Assembly: GCF_011758805.1 (NCBI RefSeq)
Contig: NZ_JAANOW010000001.1
Coordinates: 2,728,001 to 2,792,000 of the forward strand
Origin: Mycolicibacterium fluoranthenivorans
GTDB taxonomy: Bacteria; Actinomycetota; Actinomycetes; Mycobacteriales; Mycobacteriaceae
Direction of reading: 5' to 3'
DNA: 64,000 nucleotides
The notes below the pieces were generated by a model that did no database searches, was not told the DNA's origin, and saw only the letters and a list, made by a program, of their open reading frames with translations. The position numbers and the translations under genes are program-made. Shown piece after piece: positions 56,584-64,000 of this stretch. Position 1 is the first letter of the stretch. The number at the start of each line of letters is the position of its first letter.

Positions 56584-57339
56584 ATGCCGCCGTCCACCCG
56601 CCTGTTCACCGATCGTCGACGAGCCAATTCGTTCGGCGGGGCCGCGCAGCGTTACGACGCGCACTGGCCTGGCTACCCCGCACCGTTGGTCGACGATCTA
56701 CTTGCGACCGGCGCGAAGACCGCACTCGACGTCGGTGCCGGCACCGGCAGGGTCGCGCGCCAACTGGCCGACCAGGGGCTGCAGGTCCTCGCCGTCGAAC
56801 CCGACGAGCGGATGGCCGAATTCGCCCGGGCCAAGGGAATCGAGACCGAGATCGCGACCTTCGAGACCTGGGAGCCGGCCGGCCGGCGATTCGATCTGGT
56901 CACCTTCGCGGCGTCGTTTCACTGGGTGGACCCGGCCGTCGCGCTACCCAAGGTGACCGAGATCCTCGGCGAGCGAGGCAGATTGGCGCTGCTTTGGAAC
57001 CGGCTGCGCGCCGAGCGCCCCGTCGGAATCGAGATGGACGACATCTACCGGGACTACCTGGAGGTCTCCGCCTACTCCCGCACGAACGACACCGACGGTG
57101 TCACCGGCGCACTCAAGGCGGCCGGCTTCGCCGTCGCGCTCACGGAGTATCCGCGCACCCTGCAGTTCTCCGGTGAACAGTGGATCGAGCTGCTGTTCAC
57201 CTACTCGAGCTTCCTGACCCTCGACGAGGAAGCGGGCGTGGAACTGCGTCGCCGACTGGCCGAGCGGATCGGCTCGCGCGAACTGACCGTTGTCGGTGAT
57301 TCGCTGGCGATCGTCGCGACGCCGGTCGGTCTCAGGTAG
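56584..57339 (+). CDS. Class I SAM-dependent methyltransferase
   Basis: 251 residues from ATG 56584 (the upstream frame codes for the tandem repeats and is rejected). Motif I KTALDVGAGTGRVARQLADQ, acidic loop VLAVEPDERMAEFARAKG, FDLVTFAASFHWVDPAVALP and LGERGRLALLWNR mark the Methyltransf_11/UbiE-like group. Family members methylate small molecules or lipids; the substrate is unknown. The C-terminus overlaps the convergent TetR stop by eight bases. Confidence 0.88.
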   Translation: MPPSTRLFTDRRRANSFGGAAQRYDAHWPGYPAPLVDDLLATGAKTALDVGAGTGRVARQLADQGLQVLAVEPDERMAEFARAKGIETEIATFETWEPAGRRFDLVTFAASFHWVDPAVALPKVTEILGERGRLALLWNRLRAERPVGIEMDDIYRDYLEVSAYSRTNDTDGVTGALKAAGFAVALTEYPRTLQFSGEQWIELLFTYSSFLTLDEEAGVELRRRLAERIGSRELTVVGDSLAIVATPVGLR

Positions 57340-57868
57340 CGATTCCGGTGATCCGGTCGATGACCGCAAGGAGTTCGTCGTCGCCGGCGGACGGGTCCGG
57401 ACGCCCGTCGACCGAGCGGTACAGCGCGTTGTAGTACAGGCCGTCGCCGATCAGTTTGACGGCCCGGGCCATGGCGAGATCGCCCAGGGCGGCGTGCAGC
57501 AGGGCCAACCAATTGTTCGATGCCTCTTCGATGGCGGCGCGGGCACGCGGATTGCCCGCCTGCTGTAGTCGCGAGACGGCGACGAGCACCCGATCCAGGG
57601 CGGTTCCCTCATAGCGTGACGTGCGCACGTAGTAGCGCGCCGGCCCCTCGGCCGCGCTGCGCATCTCATCGAGGTCCTCGGCGGCCAGCGCGACCAGCCG
57701 TTCGCACAATGCGTTGCTGAGTTCGTCCTTCGCCGGAAAGTGGTAGAGCAGGCCACCTTTGGACACGTTCGCCTTGGCCGCGACGGCATCGAGCGTCGCG
57801 TAACGCTCACCCTCGAGTGCCAGTAACTCCTCATACGCGTCGAGGATGCGGTCACGTGCCGAACTCAT
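57332..57868 (-). CDS. TetR-family regulator of the adjacent MFS exporter
   Basis: 178 residues. HTH in 5-55 (RILDAYEELLALEGERYATL, DAVAAKANVSKGGLLYHFPA), C-terminal ligand domain with VLVAVSRLQQAGNPRARAAI. TAGGCT exactly six bases before the ATG suggests a leaderless transcript. Divergent from an MFS transporter with a 24-bp perfect palindrome between the two genes, the classical layout of a drug-responsive repressor and exporter. Confidence 0.9.
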   Translation of the reverse strand: MSSARDRILDAYEELLALEGERYATLDAVAAKANVSKGGLLYHFPAKDELSNALCERLVALAAEDLDEMRSAAEGPARYYVRTSRYEGTALDRVLVAVSRLQQAGNPRARAAIEEASNNWLALLHAALGDLAMARAVKLIGDGLYYNALYRSVDGRPDPSAGDDELLAVIDRITGIAT

Positions 57869-57898
57869 CGCCAGAGCCTAACGGTAAATCGATTCCGT

Positions 57899-57922
57899 AC
57901 TGTACCGTCTGGACGGTACAGT
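57899..57922. promoter_or_regulatory. TetR operator, perfect 24-bp palindrome
   Basis: Arms ACTGTACCGTC and GACGGTACAGT around TG, with no mismatch, ending on the MFS GTG start. Very likely the binding site of the divergent TetR protein; it also contains two copies of the inner ACCGTC/GACGGT half. Confidence 0.85.
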
Positions 57923-59126
57923 GCCGCAGGTGAAGGTGTACGCAGGTCTGTTCCGGACGCCGGCCGTGCTGGCCGTGGTGGCATCGCAGACGTTCGCGCG
58001 GTTGCCCATGGGCATGCTGTCGCTGGCGGTCCTGCTGCACATTCAGGCGAAGACCGGGTCGTATGCCCTGGCCGGAGCCGTGGTGGCCACCGTGAGTGTC
58101 GCCGAGGCGATCGCCATGCCGCTGATCGCGCGAATCGCCGGCAAGGCGAGGAGAACGGCCACCTTGATGATCGCGGCCGCGGTGAACGGTGTCTCGCTGG
58201 TCGCCCTCGCGGTAGCGGGGACGTCACCGGCTTCACTCGTGGTGCTGGGGATGCTGATCGGCGCGTCGGTACCCCCGCTGGCGCCGGTCGTCCGGTCGCT
58301 GTACCCGTCCATGGTGTCCGGGCCCGGCCTGCGCGCATTGTTCGCACTGGACACCACCGCCCAGGAAGTGTGTTGGGTCGTGGGGCCGCTTGCCGTGACG
58401 GTCCTGGCCTCGACGCTCTCGACCGCGCTGCCGCTGGTCGTGGCGGCGGTCATCACGGTGGTCGGGACGGTGTGGTTTCTGTTCAGCGCCCGCCGGGTGC
58501 GATCGGTGACCGGAGGTGGTCGCACGCGCTTCGGCGCGATCCTGCGAAATCGGGCGGTCGTGCTCGCCATCGCCGCCAGCCTGCCGTTGATCGCGTCGTT
58601 CACCGCGCTCGAAGTGGGTGTCGTCGCCCGCTACGGCGTCGGGAGCCCCATGACCGGCGCGGCGATCGCGGTGGCCAGCTTCGGCTCGCTGGTGGGTGGT
58701 ATCACGTTGGGGCACCGCACAATCGGCCTACGCGGCCTGTCCGCGGCACTCGCCACGGTCGCCGTCGGGACCGCACTGTTCGGTGTCATCGAGCAGCACG
58801 GGCTCGCGCTCGCGGTACTGTTCGCGTCGGGTCTCGGCTTCGCGCCCGCGCTCTCGGCGCTCTATCTCATGGTGTCGCGCGGGGTCGTCGAGCACGCGAC
58901 GACGGAGGCCTTCGGGTGGCTCAACAGCGGAACGCTGATCGGCGGCGCGGTCGGTACGGCCAGTGCGGGCCTGGCCGCCGATGCGCATGGTTTCGTCGGG
59001 GCCATCGTGGTGTCGGTAGCACTGGCGGCGCTGGCCGCACTCAGTCCGGTGATCGCCCGCGTGGGTGGCCCGTTGGTGGGGTTGGGCGAGGAGCCCGCGG
59101 CCGACCTCGTGCAGACCTCGATATGA
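57921..59126 (+). CDS. MFS exporter
   Basis: 401 residues, about 12 membrane helices: for example LAVVASQTFARLPMGMLSLA, VVATVSVAEAIAMPLIARIA with AGKARRTAT as the inter-helix 2-3 loop, ALFALDTTAQEVCWVVGPLA for helix 5, VLAIAASLPLIASFTALEVG for helix 7. Small DHA1-type exporter, probably for drugs or metabolites. GTG 57921 lies at the edge of the operator; GTG 57930 or 57936 would be alternative starts. Repressed by the divergent TetR (inference). Confidence 0.85.
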   Translation: MPQVKVYAGLFRTPAVLAVVASQTFARLPMGMLSLAVLLHIQAKTGSYALAGAVVATVSVAEAIAMPLIARIAGKARRTATLMIAAAVNGVSLVALAVAGTSPASLVVLGMLIGASVPPLAPVVRSLYPSMVSGPGLRALFALDTTAQEVCWVVGPLAVTVLASTLSTALPLVVAAVITVVGTVWFLFSARRVRSVTGGGRTRFGAILRNRAVVLAIAASLPLIASFTALEVGVVARYGVGSPMTGAAIAVASFGSLVGGITLGHRTIGLRGLSAALATVAVGTALFGVIEQHGLALAVLFASGLGFAPALSALYLMVSRGVVEHATTEAFGWLNSGTLIGGAVGTASAGLAADAHGFVGAIVVSVALAALAALSPVIARVGGPLVGLGEEPAADLVQTSI

Positions 59127-59168
59127 TCGCCGCGAGCCGCCGCTAGCGGCTCACAGGCTGGGGGATTG

Positions 59169-60065
59169 GTGAACACTGAGCTCGACCCGGATGAGGCAGG
59201 CTCGGGCGTCGAACCGCCCGTCGAGCCGCGAGTGCGCCGGGCATTCGGGCTGCTGGAGCGGTTCGCACCGGGCTGGGGCGCCCGATGGGCGATCGAGCTG
59301 TGGTGCACTCCGCCGGAGGTCGACCTGAGCCAGCGCATGCCCCCCGGGGTGCCGCCGAGCCAGCCGATCGAAGCCGAGTGGGACGGCCACCGGATCGCCG
59401 GGGAGGCGTGGGGTGATGGACCGCCTGTATACCTGGTGCACGGCTGGGGCGGCTGCCGGGCGCATATGGGCGTCTTCGTCAAACCGCTTGTCGCGGCCGG
59501 ATATCGCGTCATCGCCTTCGACCTGCCCAGCCACAACGACTCCGAACCCGGAGCGCTCGCAGCGGGTCGGACCACCATCCTGGAGTGCGCCGAGGCCGTC
59601 GGCGCCGTGGTGCGCGAGCACGGTGCCGCCCGCGCGATCGTCGCCCACTCCCTGGGCGCCAAGGCCGCCGCACTGGCCGTAGCCCGGGGGACATCGGCCG
59701 AACGCCTGGTCTTCCTGGCGCCGATGGGTGACTTCTCGCTCTACTTCGACCTTTTTGCCGACCGGCACGGCTTCGGCCCACGCATCCGCAGCCGGCTGCA
59801 CCGCCGCCTGGACCGCCGTCTCGGCATGCCACTGTTCGACACCGACATCTCGGCGATGGCAGCCCGGGCGGACAACCCGCCGCTGCTGCTGGTGCACGAC
59901 CCGGACGACCGCGACAGCCCCTACGAGACGAGCCGCCACATCGCAGCGGTATGGCCGTCGGCGAACCTGATCACCACGAGGGGACTCGGACGCCTGGCGC
60001 ATTACCGCATCCTGCGACACCGCCCCGCGCTGAACGCCGCAGTCGAGTTCCTCACCGAGGGGTGA
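59169..60065 (+). CDS. Alpha/beta hydrolase
   Basis: 298 residues from GTG 59169 (GGGGG upstream; an in-frame TTG at 59166 is equally near). VYLVHGWGGCRAHMGVFVKP oxyanion segment, nucleophile Ser in IVAHSLGAKAAALAVARGTS, Asp in LLVHDPDDRDSPYETSRH and His in LGRLAHYRILRH. Typical serine hydrolase; it carries a ~70-residue N-terminal extension with a Trp/Pro-rich part (ELWCTPPEVDLSQRMPPGVP) often seen in RutD-like lysophospholipase relatives. Substrate unknown. It is convergent with icl2. Confidence 0.82.
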   Translation: MNTELDPDEAGSGVEPPVEPRVRRAFGLLERFAPGWGARWAIELWCTPPEVDLSQRMPPGVPPSQPIEAEWDGHRIAGEAWGDGPPVYLVHGWGGCRAHMGVFVKPLVAAGYRVIAFDLPSHNDSEPGALAAGRTTILECAEAVGAVVREHGAARAIVAHSLGAKAAALAVARGTSAERLVFLAPMGDFSLYFDLFADRHGFGPRIRSRLHRRLDRRLGMPLFDTDISAMAARADNPPLLLVHDPDDRDSPYETSRHIAAVWPSANLITTRGLGRLAHYRILRHRPALNAAVEFLTEG

Positions 60066-60080
60066 GGGCTGGGGTGAGAC

Positions 60081-62372
60081 TCAGTCCTCCTTGCGGATCA
60101 ACCTGCCCAGCGCCACCCCGTCGGAGTTCAGCAGTTCATCGATGCGGGACTGATTGACATCGGCGACGATGATCTCGCCGACCTCCTGATAGACGTTGCT
60201 GAAGATGCCGTGCTTCTTCATCTTCTCGGTCTGATAGATGTTGTCCTCGGTGGGCGTCACGTAGTAGACGATCTCCGGCTTGAACCGGTGGATGAGCCAC
60301 AGGTGGATGACATCCATCAGGCGCTTCTTGCGCAGCTTCTCGGCGTAGGTGTTCTGGTCCCGCACGGTGAGGATGTTGCGGCCGTGCCGGTCCTTGATCG
60401 GGTCGACGACGACATCGGCCAGCTTCTCCTCACCGTCGCCGTAGATGCCCAGCTCCAGCACATCCGAACCGGCGCGGCGCGGGCGCAGTTGCACACGGAG
60501 CTTCTCGCCGAGCTGGTAGTGCTCGCTCCACACCGCCAGCCAGTCCTCCAGCAGCTTCTTGGGCACCTCGGTCTGCACCAGATGCTGATGCTGGGTGGAG
60601 CCCTTGCCCATGGACTTGGTGGTGGCGGTACGCCCCGACGACGCGGCCAGCGCGGCATCGCTGCGCGGCCCGCCGACCAGGGTTTGCGGTGTGCGGTAAG
60701 GAGATTCGACCAACCGCATCTTGCGTTGCAGCCGGGCCAGCGCCAGCATGCCGTCCTGGCGCAATGCCGTCGCGAACTCCTCGGCGGCCACGCCGTCGAT
60801 CTGGTGACCGCCGTAGGTCATGAAGTTGAAGACGAACCCGAGCTTGCCGATCTCCTCGGGGAAGGCCCGCATTTCGTCATCGCTCATCCCGGTGGTATCC
60901 CAGTTGAACGACGGCGACAGGTTGTAGGCCAGCATCTTGTCCGGATACACCGCGTGGATGGCGGTGGCGAACTCACGGGCATCGGCCAGGTCGGCGGTCT
61001 TGGTCTCCATCCACAGGATGTCGGCGAACGGCGCGGCGGCCAGCGACTTGGCGATCGCGTACGGGATGCCGCCACGGATCTGGTAGTAGCCCTCCGGCGT
61101 CTTCACCCGCTCCGGATCCCACGCCACATCGGCGCCGAGTTCCTTGGCCTTCTCCTTGGCCACATACAACGGAGCGGTCTTGGCGAACTTGCGCCATTCC
61201 TTGGCGCTCATGGCGGGCTGATCGCCTTCGCGTTCCCGGAACTCCAGCAGGTCGGCCACCGCGTCGCCGTAGGTCTGCAGCCCGGCATCGTCCTGCCAGG
61301 CATCGACGAACGCCGACTCGACCTTGTCGAACAGCTTGTCCAGGGATTGGCGCGGGTTGTCCTTCCACGACGCGGCAGCGTCGGCGACCAGGCGCAGGAT
61401 GCCCCGCTGGTCCAGCCAGGCCTCGGCGGTGGCGTACTCACCGTCGGGCAGCGCATACAGCTTGTGCCCGTTGATCTCGGTGACACCCAGGTCGTAGAAG
61501 CGCCTCGTCAGCGCCAGGAAGCAGGACTTGTACGACGGGATCTTGACATTGGTGACGCCCAGCAGGAACGGCTGATCACGCTCATCAGAACGGCCGTCGA
61601 TGAGGTTGGCCGCCTCGGCGTCGGTGCGGGCCACGATGATGCCGGGCACCCGCATGATGTCGAGCTGGAAGCGGGCGGTGTTGAGTCGCTTGATCTGCTC
61701 GTCGGACGGCACCAGCACCTTGCCGCCCTGATGGCCGCACTTCTTGGTGCCGGGACGCTGGTCCTCGATGTGGTAGCCCGGTACGCCCGATTCGACGAAG
61801 CGGCGAATGAGGTTGCGCACGTGGGGATCACCACCGTGGCCGGTGTCCGCGTCGGCGATGATGAACGGCCGGTAGTCCACCGGCGGCGGCGCTGCCGCAA
61901 GCTGTTCGGGGGTCATCTGCAGCCGCAGGTAGTGCTGGTTGCGGTCGGCGGTCAGCAGGGCGCGCACCAGTCCGGCGGCTTCGTCGGGCACCTGGCTGAG
62001 GGGATAGCTGGCGAGGTCGGGCCCCGGGTCCTCGCTGATCGACCCCTTCGCCGAGGTGGCCCAGCCACCGAGGTAGATGCCCTTGATGCCCATCCGTTTC
62101 ATCACCACGGCCTGGCCGGGCGAGTAGGGGCCGAAGGTGGTGATGCTCTTCTTCTGGGCGAACAGTTCACGCAGGTACGGGAAGAAGGCCGTGGCGGCCT
62201 CCCGCGCGACCGGGTAGTCCGACGGGATGGTGCCGCGTTGCTCGACGACTTGGCGCGCCGAGTAGAGCCGGGTGATGCCCTCGAAGCGCTCGCTGTCGAA
62301 ATAGGCCTGGGTGGCTGCGACGTCATCGTCGAATGCCGAGGTGAAAGTCACGTTGTTTTCGATCGCGGTCAT
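60081..62372 (-). CDS. aceA2: Isocitrate lyase ICL2 (long form)
   Basis: 763 residues, the long mycobacterial form. N-terminal TIM-barrel with [47 protein letters not shown], the catalytic [14 protein letters not shown] (Cys about 212), and [15 protein letters not shown]. The middle insert is typical of ICL2, and residues ~600-763 form the extra C-terminal regulatory domain (reported as acetyl-CoA-responsive in M. tuberculosis ICL2). It cleaves isocitrate to succinate and glyoxylate, also 2-methylisocitrate in mycobacteria, for growth on fatty acids and sterols. Unlike some M. tuberculosis strains, the gene is not split. A long antisense frame opposite is a shadow. Confidence 0.95.
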   Translation of the reverse strand: MTAIENNVTFTSAFDDDVAATQAYFDSERFEGITRLYSARQVVEQRGTIPSDYPVAREAATAFFPYLRELFAQKKSITTFGPYSPGQAVVMKRMGIKGIYLGGWATSAKGSISEDPGPDLASYPLSQVPDEAAGLVRALLTADRNQHYLRLQMTPEQLAAAPPPVDYRPFIIADADTGHGGDPHVRNLIRRFVESGVPGYHIEDQRPGTKKCGHQGGKVLVPSDEQIKRLNTARFQLDIMRVPGIIVARTDAEAANLIDGRSDERDQPFLLGVTNVKIPSYKSCFLALTRRFYDLGVTEINGHKLYALPDGEYATAEAWLDQRGILRLVADAAASWKDNPRQSLDKLFDKVESAFVDAWQDDAGLQTYGDAVADLLEFREREGDQPAMSAKEWRKFAKTAPLYVAKEKAKELGADVAWDPERVKTPEGYYQIRGGIPYAIAKSLAAAPFADILWMETKTADLADAREFATAIHAVYPDKMLAYNLSPSFNWDTTGMSDDEMRAFPEEIGKLGFVFNFMTYGGHQIDGVAAEEFATALRQDGMLALARLQRKMRLVESPYRTPQTLVGGPRSDAALAASSGRTATTKSMGKGSTQHQHLVQTEVPKKLLEDWLAVWSEHYQLGEKLRVQLRPRRAGSDVLELGIYGDGEEKLADVVVDPIKDRHGRNILTVRDQNTYAEKLRKKRLMDVIHLWLIHRFKPEIVYYVTPTEDNIYQTEKMKKHGIFSNVYQEVGEIIVADVNQSRIDELLNSDGVALGRLIRKED

Positions 62373-62458
62373 ATCAAGCGCTCCTCGTCGAGCTCGGGTC
62401 TGGATCCATCATTGCCGCCCGCGCGGGCCGTCGGACCCAGTTCGCTGAATTCATCTGC

Positions 62459-63475
62459 TCAGCCGACACGCAACACCGCCGCACCGGCGATCCGCCCTGC
62501 ACTCAGATCGTCCAGTGCGGCATCGGCCCGATCCAGCGGATACTCCGGACCGCTCACCTCGATGCGGTGCCGGCCGGCGAACGCCAGGAACTCGCGTGCG
62601 TCGGTGCGGGTATTCGACGTCACCGAACGTACCTGGCGTTCCTGGAAAAGATGCCGCTCGTAGTTCAACACCGGGATGTCGGTGAGGTGGATCCCGGCGA
62701 TGGACAGCGTGCCGCCCCGGTCGAGCGCCTCCAGCGCCGGCAACACCAATTCACCCACCGGCGCAAAGAGAATCGCCGAATCCAGGGGCACGGGCGGGCG
62801 GTCCGCGGGGCCTTGTGCCGACGCGGCACCCAGTGCCATCGCGAGTTCCTGGGCTTGGTCACCCCGGGTCATCACATGCACCTCGGCGCCCTGGGCCAGG
62901 GCCACCTGGGCGGTGATATGCGCGCTGCCGCCGAACCCATAGATACCCAGACGTCCGCCCGGTGGCAGGTCGGCGCGCAGCAGCGACCGGTAGCCGATGA
63001 TGCCCGCGCACACCAGCGGGGCCAGCTCGGCGTCGGTGTAGCCCGACGGCAATTGGTGCACATATGGCGCTGGTGCGGTGACGAATTCGGCGTACCCACC
63101 GTCGGCATCCCAGCCGGTGTAGCGGGATTGCGGGCACAGGTTCTCCCGGTCTGCCAGGCAGTACCGGCAGGAACCGCAGGTGTGCCGCAGCCAGGCCACG
63201 CCCACCCGGTCGCCGACGCCGAGGTCGGTGACCGCAGGTCCGATGGCCACCACCTCACCCACCACCTCGTGCCCGGGGGTGACCCGGGGCCGGTGCACCG
63301 GCAGATCACCCTCGGTGACGTGCAGGTCGGTGCGGCACACGCCGCAGGTGCGCACGGCGATCAGGACCTCATCACCCGCCGGCTCGGTGACGGGGGTGGT
63401 GACGAACTCCAGAGGTCGGGTGCCCAGCGGTCCGGGCTTGCGGACCTGCCAGGCCTGCATGGTCTGTACAGCCAT
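62459..63475 (-). CDS. Zinc-dependent alcohol dehydrogenase (AdhA/AdhP-like)
   Basis: 338 residues from ATG 63475. Catalytic-zinc Cys in [16 protein letters not shown] with [13 protein letters not shown], structural zinc cysteines [15 protein letters not shown], and NAD-binding [20 protein letters not shown]. Close to the mycobacterial AdhA group (Rv1862, 346 aa, recalled). It oxidises alcohols or reduces aldehydes with NAD(P)(H). The long upstream frame to 63586 has no ribosome site. Only four bases separate it from the SDR fragment. Confidence 0.9.
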   Translation of the reverse strand: MAVQTMQAWQVRKPGPLGTRPLEFVTTPVTEPAGDEVLIAVRTCGVCRTDLHVTEGDLPVHRPRVTPGHEVVGEVVAIGPAVTDLGVGDRVGVAWLRHTCGSCRYCLADRENLCPQSRYTGWDADGGYAEFVTAPAPYVHQLPSGYTDAELAPLVCAGIIGYRSLLRADLPPGGRLGIYGFGGSAHITAQVALAQGAEVHVMTRGDQAQELAMALGAASAQGPADRPPVPLDSAILFAPVGELVLPALEALDRGGTLSIAGIHLTDIPVLNYERHLFQERQVRSVTSNTRTDAREFLAFAGRHRIEVSGPEYPLDRADAALDDLSAGRIAGAAVLRVG

Positions 63476-63479
63476 GGCG

Positions 63480-63720
63480 TCAAGCATGCCCCGGACCGCG
63501 GGCGAAGCGCCACAGGTAGCCCGGCAGCCGGCGCAGCGGCAGCGTCCGCGGCCAATCGTCGGTGCGGAAGAAGGCATCAGTGCCACCGTCGACGAAAATG
63601 ATGCTGCCGCAGAGGAAATCGGCGGAATCCGACAGCATGAAGCAGATCCAGTCGGCGAGCGGGGTCATGATCGCGCCCGGCGCCAGGCTTGCCGGCCTTG
63701 CGGTGTGGACAGGTCGTAGG
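63480..63720 (-). pseudogene. C-terminal fragment of an SDR dehydrogenase
   Basis: [20 protein letters not shown] and then [17 protein letters not shown] match the last third of a short-chain dehydrogenase (proline-glycine loop and the VDGG strand before the C-terminus). The Rossmann NAD-binding part and the Ser-Tyr-Lys active site are absent. Upstream sequence belongs to the hydrolase gene ending at 63727. About 60 residues could still be made from ATG 63668, but the enzyme cannot work. Likely a deletion remnant. Confidence 0.65.
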
Positions 63721-63726
63721 TACCCG

Positions 63727-64000
63727 TCACCGGGCCAGGAACGCCAGCACGGTGCTCTCGAATGCGGCCTTGGCTTCGATCATCGCCCAGTGCCCGCAGT
63801 GCGGGAAGACGTGTAGTTCGGCATGCGGGATGGTGCGCATGGGGATCAGGGCCATGTCCAGGGGGCTGACCCGGTCGTCACGGCCCCAGGTCAGCAAGGT
63901 CGGCGCGGCCACCTTGTGCATCTGTGCCCACGGCATCGGCGCGTCGGCGGCCCGCATGGCCTTCATCATCCCGGCGAAGGCGGCCTTGCCGTACATCCGC
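63727..64000 (-). CDS. Meta-cleavage-product-type alpha/beta hydrolase, C-terminal part
   Basis: The last ~91 codons of a gene whose start lies beyond the right edge. PTLLTWGRDDRVSPLDMALI holds the catalytic Asp, and LHVFPHCGHWAMIEAKAAFE the catalytic His, in the exact layout of BphD/HsaD-type C-C hydrolases of aromatic and steroid degradation. The nucleophile serine region is outside the window, so the assignment is provisional. Confidence 0.7.
   Translation of the reverse strand, partial: RMYGKAAFAGMMKAMRAADAPMPWAQMHKVAAPTLLTWGRDDRVSPLDMALIPMRTIPHAELHVFPHCGHWAMIEAKAAFESTVLAFLAR

Noticed and set aside
60210..62663. 817-codon plus-strand open frame opposite ICL2
   Set aside because: It mirrors the high-G+C third-position pattern of the well-supported ICL2 gene; no family motif and no ribosome site.

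Overview
The window is high-G+C mycobacterial chromosome, probably from a rapidly growing Mycolicibacterium-type species. Evidence for this includes ClpC2, an MmpS-MmpL pair, an MspA-family porin, an Rpf-type transglycosylase, a KshA-type steroid hydroxylase and the long isocitrate lyase ICL2. Several genes also have a -10 hexamer 6-7 bases before the start codon, the mycobacterial leaderless arrangement.

Layout. 1-4.5 kb: exported protein, PPOX/F420 protein, clpC2 with a striking double-operator promoter, an SRPBCC protein and small membrane proteins. 4.525-21.805 kb: an integrated mobile element of about 17.3 kb, bounded by a perfect 25-bp direct repeat that is the 3' end of tRNA-Val(GAC). 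It carries a tyrosine integrase with paired arm-type sites at both ends, an AlpA-like excisionase and a run of small genes. A winged-helix protein follows, next to three 19-bp palindromes and a strong promoter. The structural genes are a tail terminator, a 1107-aa tape measure protein, HNH, a gp10-like neck protein, large terminase, HK97-type portal, protease and capsid, a head-tail connector and a stopper. At the right end are a leftward membrane protein and a leftward operon of four small genes. I see no tail tube, tail chaperones, receptor-binding proteins, lysis genes, primase or repressor. It therefore looks like a capsid-forming phage satellite (or a reduced prophage) related in layout to phiRv2, which as I recall occupies the same tRNA-Val/clpC2 neighbourhood in M. 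tuberculosis.

21.8-22.75 kb: four tRNA genes (Val, Cys, Gly on -, Val(CAC) on +). 23-33 kb: an accessory metabolic stretch with a carboxylesterase, a pair of paralogous unknown proteins around a dehalogenase-like hydrolase, an HxlR regulator, two GNAT acetyltransferases, a PASTA lipoprotein and a TetX-like FAD monooxygenase. 33-36 kb: a TetR regulator divergent from a KshA-like Rieske oxygenase and an SDR. 36-42 kb: lytic transglycosylase, aminotransferase and an mmpS-mmpL operon with a divergent MarR gene. 42-50 kb: a broken DUF1906 gene, a Tat-exported GH5-like hydrolase, a glycosyltransferase, a two-component system and a membrane esterase. 50-56 kb: an MspA-family porin with altered constriction charge, XRE and MocR regulators, lipoproteins and an Rpf-type enzyme. 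56-64 kb: methyltransferase, a TetR/MFS pair with a perfect 24-bp operator, ICL2, an alcohol dehydrogenase, an SDR fragment and a partial MCP-type hydrolase.

Functions are read from motifs by eye; no alignment or database search was run. Start codons were chosen from ribosome binding sites, overlaps and leaderless -10 spacing, and several remain uncertain.
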